From Aggregatilineales bacterium (GTDB taxonomy: Bacteria; Chloroflexota; Anaerolineae; Aggregatilineales; Phototrophicaceae): DNA of 64,000 bases. The stretch covers positions 1-64,000 of the forward strand of contig JAUQWZ010000044.1 of the NCBI GenBank assembly GCA_030834905.1. Reading direction: 5' to 3'. Both the position numbers and the translations under genes were made by a program. The notes beneath the pieces were generated by a model that was given only the letters and a program-made list of their open reading frames with translations, did not search any database and was not told the origin of the DNA. Shown one piece after another: positions 60,765 through 64,000 of this stretch (position 1 is the first letter of the stretch; the number at the start of each line of letters is the position of its first letter).

Positions 60765-61712
60765 CTAAAGCGCATACGCCTCTTCCAGTTCATCCCGCAG
60801 CGCCAGATAGCTCTTATAGCGACTGCGGCTGATGTCTCCCTGATCGACTGCCTGCCGGACGGCGCAGCCCGGTTCGGCGCGATGGGTGCAGTCGGCAAAG
60901 CGGCACTGCGGCACCTGCCGGGCGATCTCAATGAAGTAGGCGTCCAGTTCTTCCGGCTCCACATCCCAGATGGCGAGCGTCCGCAGTCCCGGCGTATCGG
61001 CAACATAGCCGCCAACATCCAGCTTGATCATCTGGCTGTCGCGGGTGGTGTGCATCCCTTCCTGCGAATAGCGGCTCACGCTTTTGACGGCGCGCCCAAG
61101 CCCGGACTGTATCCGGTTCAGCAGGCTGGTTTTGCCCACGCCCGATGGTCCCGTAAAGACTGAAATTTTGCCACGCAGGCGCTCGCGCAGATCGTCGATG
61201 CCTATGCCCTCAAGGGCGCTGGTTGCCAGCACCGGATAGCCGAGCTTCTCGTAGATTTCAAAGCGGCGGCGCGACTCCCCATCCGAATCGAGATCGATCT
61301 TGTTGAGGACGAGGACGATGCGTTCCAGCCCTGCCTTCTCGACAATGACGAGAAAGCGATCGATCATGCGCAGGCTGGGCGGCGGCTGGGCGGCGGCGAA
61401 AACCAGCAGCGCCTGATCGGCGTTGGCGATGATGACGTGCTCGCGTTCGGGCGAACCCGCGCCGCGATTGCCAGCGGTTCGCAGCGCCCGCGACACGACG
61501 CTGGCGCGCTCGGCAACCGATTCCACCGTACCGGTGCCATCCTCATTCAGCGAAATGGTGACGTGATCGCCAATCGCGGCAATATCGGACGCCTGCGCCT
61601 CTTCCAGCAGGCGACCGCGCAAACGGCAGATATAGGTCTGCCCATCACTTGCTTCAACCCAGAAAAAGCCGCTTTGTTCCTTGACGACCAATCCATCCAG
61701 ACTCAATCGCAT
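60765..61712 (-). CDS. rsgA: Ribosome small-subunit GTPase RsgA
   Basis: The product has the circularly permuted GTPase order that defines RsgA: G4 motif VLNKIDLD first, then Walker A TGPSGVGKTSLLNRI, SQEGMHTTRDSQM as switch region and VADTPGLRTLAIW as G3. It also has the N-terminal OB-fold (GDHVTISLNEDGTGTVESV) and the zinc site CRFADCTHRAEPGCAV. It helps mature the 30S subunit. The start is uncertain: GGAGG is immediately next to the ATG at 61712, while a TTG at 61706 is better spaced. The product is about 315 residues. Confidence 0.93.
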   Translation of the reverse strand: MRLSLDGLVVKEQSGFFWVEASDGQTYICRLRGRLLEEAQASDIAAIGDHVTISLNEDGTGTVESVAERASVVSRALRTAGNRGAGSPEREHVIIANADQALLVFAAAQPPPSLRMIDRFLVIVEKAGLERIVLVLNKIDLDSDGESRRRFEIYEKLGYPVLATSALEGIGIDDLRERLRGKISVFTGPSGVGKTSLLNRIQSGLGRAVKSVSRYSQEGMHTTRDSQMIKLDVGGYVADTPGLRTLAIWDVEPEELDAYFIEIARQVPQCRFADCTHRAEPGCAVRQAVDQGDISRSRYKSYLALRDELEEAYAL

Positions 61713-61918
61713 CCTCCAGATAAGCGCTGATTTCAGACAGCCGGCCGCAACGCGAGCAATGCCCATCGCAAATGTTATTGTACACGAATTTTTGGGCGCG
61801 CGCGTGAGGCGCGTTAAGGGGACAGGCTGTCAGTTCCGGTTGAGCTATGTTCGATTTAGCAGGAGCGCGGTAGAATACGTCAGTAATTCGCCTTGCTGTG
61901 TTCTGGAGACAGGGATAA

Positions 61919-62227
61919 ATGCCCATGCGTGTGAAGCTCTTATGTCTACTGCTGGTCGTGATGCTGATGAACCTCACCGTGACATTTGCTCAGGAAGTGA
62001 CGCCAGCCGCTGAAGCCACCACCGCGAGCGAAACCGCCGACACAGCCGCCCCGTCTGACGATACAGCCGCCGAAACCACGCCACCGGCGGAAGAAGCTGA
62101 AGTCTCGGATGCTGAAGTGCGCGGTCTGCCGCTGGGCGTGCTGCTGCTGGGCGCAGTGGCGGTGCTGAGCATCGGTACCATTATGCTGGTGCGCGAGAAT
62201 CCGCGTCCGCTGGACGAGGAGGTGTAG
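61919..62227 (+). CDS. Small exported membrane protein, unknown function
   Basis: The 102-residue product has a signal peptide (1-24, ending VTFAQ), a low-complexity acidic/Thr/Ala middle (about 25-65) and one membrane helix (LPLGVLLLGAVAVLSIGTIM, about 70-89) with a short charged tail, so it is anchored with the acidic part outside. No family is recognised. It is 171 bases upstream of the octahaem cytochrome gene on the same strand; a functional link is possible but unproven. Confidence 0.65.
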   Translation: MPMRVKLLCLLLVVMLMNLTVTFAQEVTPAAEATTASETADTAAPSDDTAAETTPPAEEAEVSDAEVRGLPLGVLLLGAVAVLSIGTIMLVRENPRPLDEEV

Positions 62228-62398
62228 TTCATAAGCTGAACCCAACCACAATGGACTAAGGACAAGGCGCGGCGTCGCGGGACGTTGGACAGTTTTTTAT
62301 TTTTAGTCACTACATTACGATTTTCACTACGCATCGACAAGCGTCCCCTGCCTGATCCGCGTCAGCACTTTACAAGCGTATGACAGGAGGTATGTCTG

Positions 62399-63808
62399 AT
62401 GGAGTCTGATGATAGAGGCGGAACGCTCCGTTCAGCCCGCGTACTGATTATCGCCCTGGTGATCCTCATCATCGTTCCGGGGGTAGCGCTGATCACCGCC
62501 GCGATCAGCCGGTCAGTCGCCCCGGCAGATGATAGACCCGCCAACGTGCTGGTCAACAGCACCGACGACTGCGTGACCTGCCACAGCCGCACCACGCCGG
62601 GCATCGTCGAGCAGTACGGGCGCAGCACGATGGCATCCGCCAATGTAACCTGCACCAACTGCCATGAAGTCGCCGCCGATTACCCCGGCGCGATTGAACA
62701 CGAAGGCACGTTCGTCCTGAATTCTCCGACCACGGCAAAATGCCAGACCTGCCATCAGAGCGAAGTGGCGCAGTTCTACCAGAGCCGCCACAGCCTGCCC
62801 GCATACGTGGCGATGGTCGGCGAAGACGAGCTTTCGCCCGAACATCTGGCGATGTACCAATCGATCCCCGAAGCCGAGCTTGGACCGATTCAGGCGCGGA
62901 GCGTGCTGTTTGAGCTGGAAGGCGACGCCATCACCCAGTTCGCCTGCGCGTCGTGCCACAATATCGGCAGACCGCACCTGGACAACTCGGTTGGCGAGTG
63001 CCAGCAGTGCCACCTGCGCCACGAATTCAGCCTGGAGCAGGCGCGCAAGCCGGAAACCTGCAACGCCTGCCATATCGGTCCCGATCATCCGCAGTGGGAA
63101 ATTTATCAGGAATCGCCGCATGGTATTGCCTATATGACCGGCGGCGATAACTGGCACTGGGACGCCGAGCCGGGCACGCTCTCGGTAGTGGATTTCCCGG
63201 CGCCGACCTGCGCCACCTGCCATTTCAGCGGCTTCGGCGCCAGCGGCACCACCCATGATGCGGGTGACCGCCTGACCTGGTATCTGTTCGCGCCGATCAG
63301 CGAGCGCCGCCCGGTGTGGCAGGATAACATGGTGCGGATGCAGGGAGTCTGCCTGGAATGTCACAACAACCAGTTCATTCAGGACTTTTACCGCCGCGCC
63401 GATGAAGGCACCGAAGCCATTAACTCGCTGGTCGTGCAAGGCAACGAGATCGTCACGCCGCTTCAGGAAGCCGACCTGCTGACCAGCGCGCCGTTTGACC
63501 AGCCAATTGATTTCGTGGCATACGAACTCTGGCATCACTGGGGACGAACGGCGAAGTTCGGTATGTGGATGCAGGGCGCGGACTACGTGCAGTGGCATGG
63601 CGCTTATGAGATGTTGAGCGATCTTGCTGACCTGCGCGAGATGGCGATAGCGATCTTTGAAGAAGCGGGTTTGGAACCGCCAGATTATCCGGTTGAGCCT
63701 GTCACCGCGCAAATGAGCAGCCGCCAGGAAGCTATGCCAGACGCGCCGGAATCGGCAGAGGAAACCGCCGAAACCACGCTGGTGGTCACGCCTGAAGCCG
63801 GGGAGTAA
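62399..63808 (+). CDS. Octahaem cytochrome c, hydroxylamine-oxidoreductase type
   Basis: GGAGG precedes the ATG at 62399. The 469-residue product has an N-terminal membrane helix (about 12-37) and eight CxxCH motifs: CVTCH (58), CTNCH, CQTCH, CASCH, CQQCH, CNACH, CATCH and CLECH (about 318). The block HGIAYMTGG, then PAPTCATCHFSGFGASGTTH, THDAGDRLTWYLFAPIS and RMQGVCLECHNNQFIQDFY, fits the HAO family (hydroxylamine or hydrazine oxidation, or the reverse reduction of nitrite). The tyrosine that cross-links the active-site haem in true HAO is not clearly identifiable, so a reductive role is possible. A membrane protein gene follows 5 bases downstream. Confidence 0.85.
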   Translation: MESDDRGGTLRSARVLIIALVILIIVPGVALITAAISRSVAPADDRPANVLVNSTDDCVTCHSRTTPGIVEQYGRSTMASANVTCTNCHEVAADYPGAIEHEGTFVLNSPTTAKCQTCHQSEVAQFYQSRHSLPAYVAMVGEDELSPEHLAMYQSIPEAELGPIQARSVLFELEGDAITQFACASCHNIGRPHLDNSVGECQQCHLRHEFSLEQARKPETCNACHIGPDHPQWEIYQESPHGIAYMTGGDNWHWDAEPGTLSVVDFPAPTCATCHFSGFGASGTTHDAGDRLTWYLFAPISERRPVWQDNMVRMQGVCLECHNNQFIQDFYRRADEGTEAINSLVVQGNEIVTPLQEADLLTSAPFDQPIDFVAYELWHHWGRTAKFGMWMQGADYVQWHGAYEMLSDLADLREMAIAIFEEAGLEPPDYPVEPVTAQMSSRQEAMPDAPESAEETAETTLVVTPEAGE

Positions 63809-63813
63809 GCACG

Positions 63814-64000
63814 ATGAGCTATCTCGCTGAGGTATTTCCACCTGCCGCGCGTCTGGATCGGCTTCCGCTTTCACGCGACCAGTTCATGCTGCTGATGGCG
63901 GCGATCAACGAGATCTTTCTGAGCGTCGATATCTATCTGGCGCACAATATCAACGGCACCATCACCCGCAACGAGTGGATACCGATCATCTTCGGCGTCA
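63814..64000 (+). CDS. Membrane protein partner of the octahaem cytochrome, N-terminal part
   Basis: The open frame starts at ATG 63814, 5 bases after the cytochrome stop, with GGAG at a fitting distance, and continues past the window edge (62 residues seen). It reads MSYLAEVFPPAARLDRLPLS, then RDQFMLLMAAINEIFLSVDI and YLAHNINGTITRNEWIPIIF. The beginning of a hydrophobic segment is visible. It may be a quinol-linked membrane subunit for the octahaem cytochrome, but too little is present to name a family. Confidence 0.7.
   Translation, partial: MSYLAEVFPPAARLDRLPLSRDQFMLLMAAINEIFLSVDIYLAHNINGTITRNEWIPIIFGV

Noticed and set aside
1..64000. tRNA, rRNA and CRISPR elements
   Set aside because: None was recognised on reading the intergenic regions; a covariance-model scan would be needed to exclude a tRNA completely.

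Overview
The window looks like a chromosomal segment of a GC-rich, heterotrophic bacterium. The gene families suggest Chloroflexota, probably Anaerolineae-like: LacI-controlled sugar ABC operons without a local ATPase, large multidomain glycosidases, HerA/NurA with a companion HAS-barrel-like protein, a translin/DUF3467 pair, multihaem and propeller cytochromes, and many dispersed palindromic repeats. This assignment is inferred from gene content; there is no rRNA or other taxonomic marker apart from rplJ/rplL. I see no rRNA, tRNA or CRISPR array.

Layout. (1) 1-605: a TnpB gene (IS200/IS605 type) runs off the left edge and abuts a dinD remnant. (2) 638-7752: sugar uptake locus with two permeases, a solute-binding protein and a LacI regulator, divergent from a GH78 alpha-L-rhamnosidase. 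(3) 7753-14439: IS3-family debris, then a small secreted protein with a palindrome-rich promoter, a Crp/Fnr regulator, a dihaem peroxidase-like cytochrome, an autoregulated TrmB-type regulator, folE and tal. (4) 14518-24870: beta-glucan locus with LacI regulator, binding protein, two permeases, a cytoplasmic GH3 enzyme and an exported GH3-CBM9-GH16 fusion. Two identical 16-bp LacI operators mark it. (5) 25215-33774: electron-transfer island. Four genes on the minus strand (Tat-exported DUF362 protein, propeller plus dihaem lipoprotein, FG-GAP propeller plus cytochrome c, tetrahaem cytochrome c) diverge from a fused cytochrome b and a Rieske protein. (6) 34013-40316: UvrA2-like ATPase, OsmC-type protein, peptide deformylase, THUMP methyltransferase, NapH-like iron-sulfur membrane protein. 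(7) 40426-47065: a large membrane protein, IS4 debris, an exported glycosidase, DUF3467 and translin genes. (8) 47097-48497: rplJ-rplL with its promoter, L10 leader and terminator. (9) 48512-57281: a DUF554 protein, then herA, a MmeI-like restriction-modification enzyme, a HAS-barrel-like protein and nurA. (10) 57414-64000: WD40 lipoprotein, Ser/Thr kinase, RsgA, a small membrane protein, an octahaem cytochrome of the hydroxylamine-oxidoreductase type and the start of a membrane protein.

The two sugar loci each pair a binding protein and two permeases with matching glycosidases, and both have a stem-loop between the binding-protein gene and the first permease gene. The region 25215-33774 is the best candidate for an undescribed respiratory module, because two of its cytochromes are fused to beta-propellers. 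Palindromic repeats of several families fill many intergenic gaps. Some lie in frame inside coding sequences, notably the restriction enzyme gene and the large membrane-protein gene.
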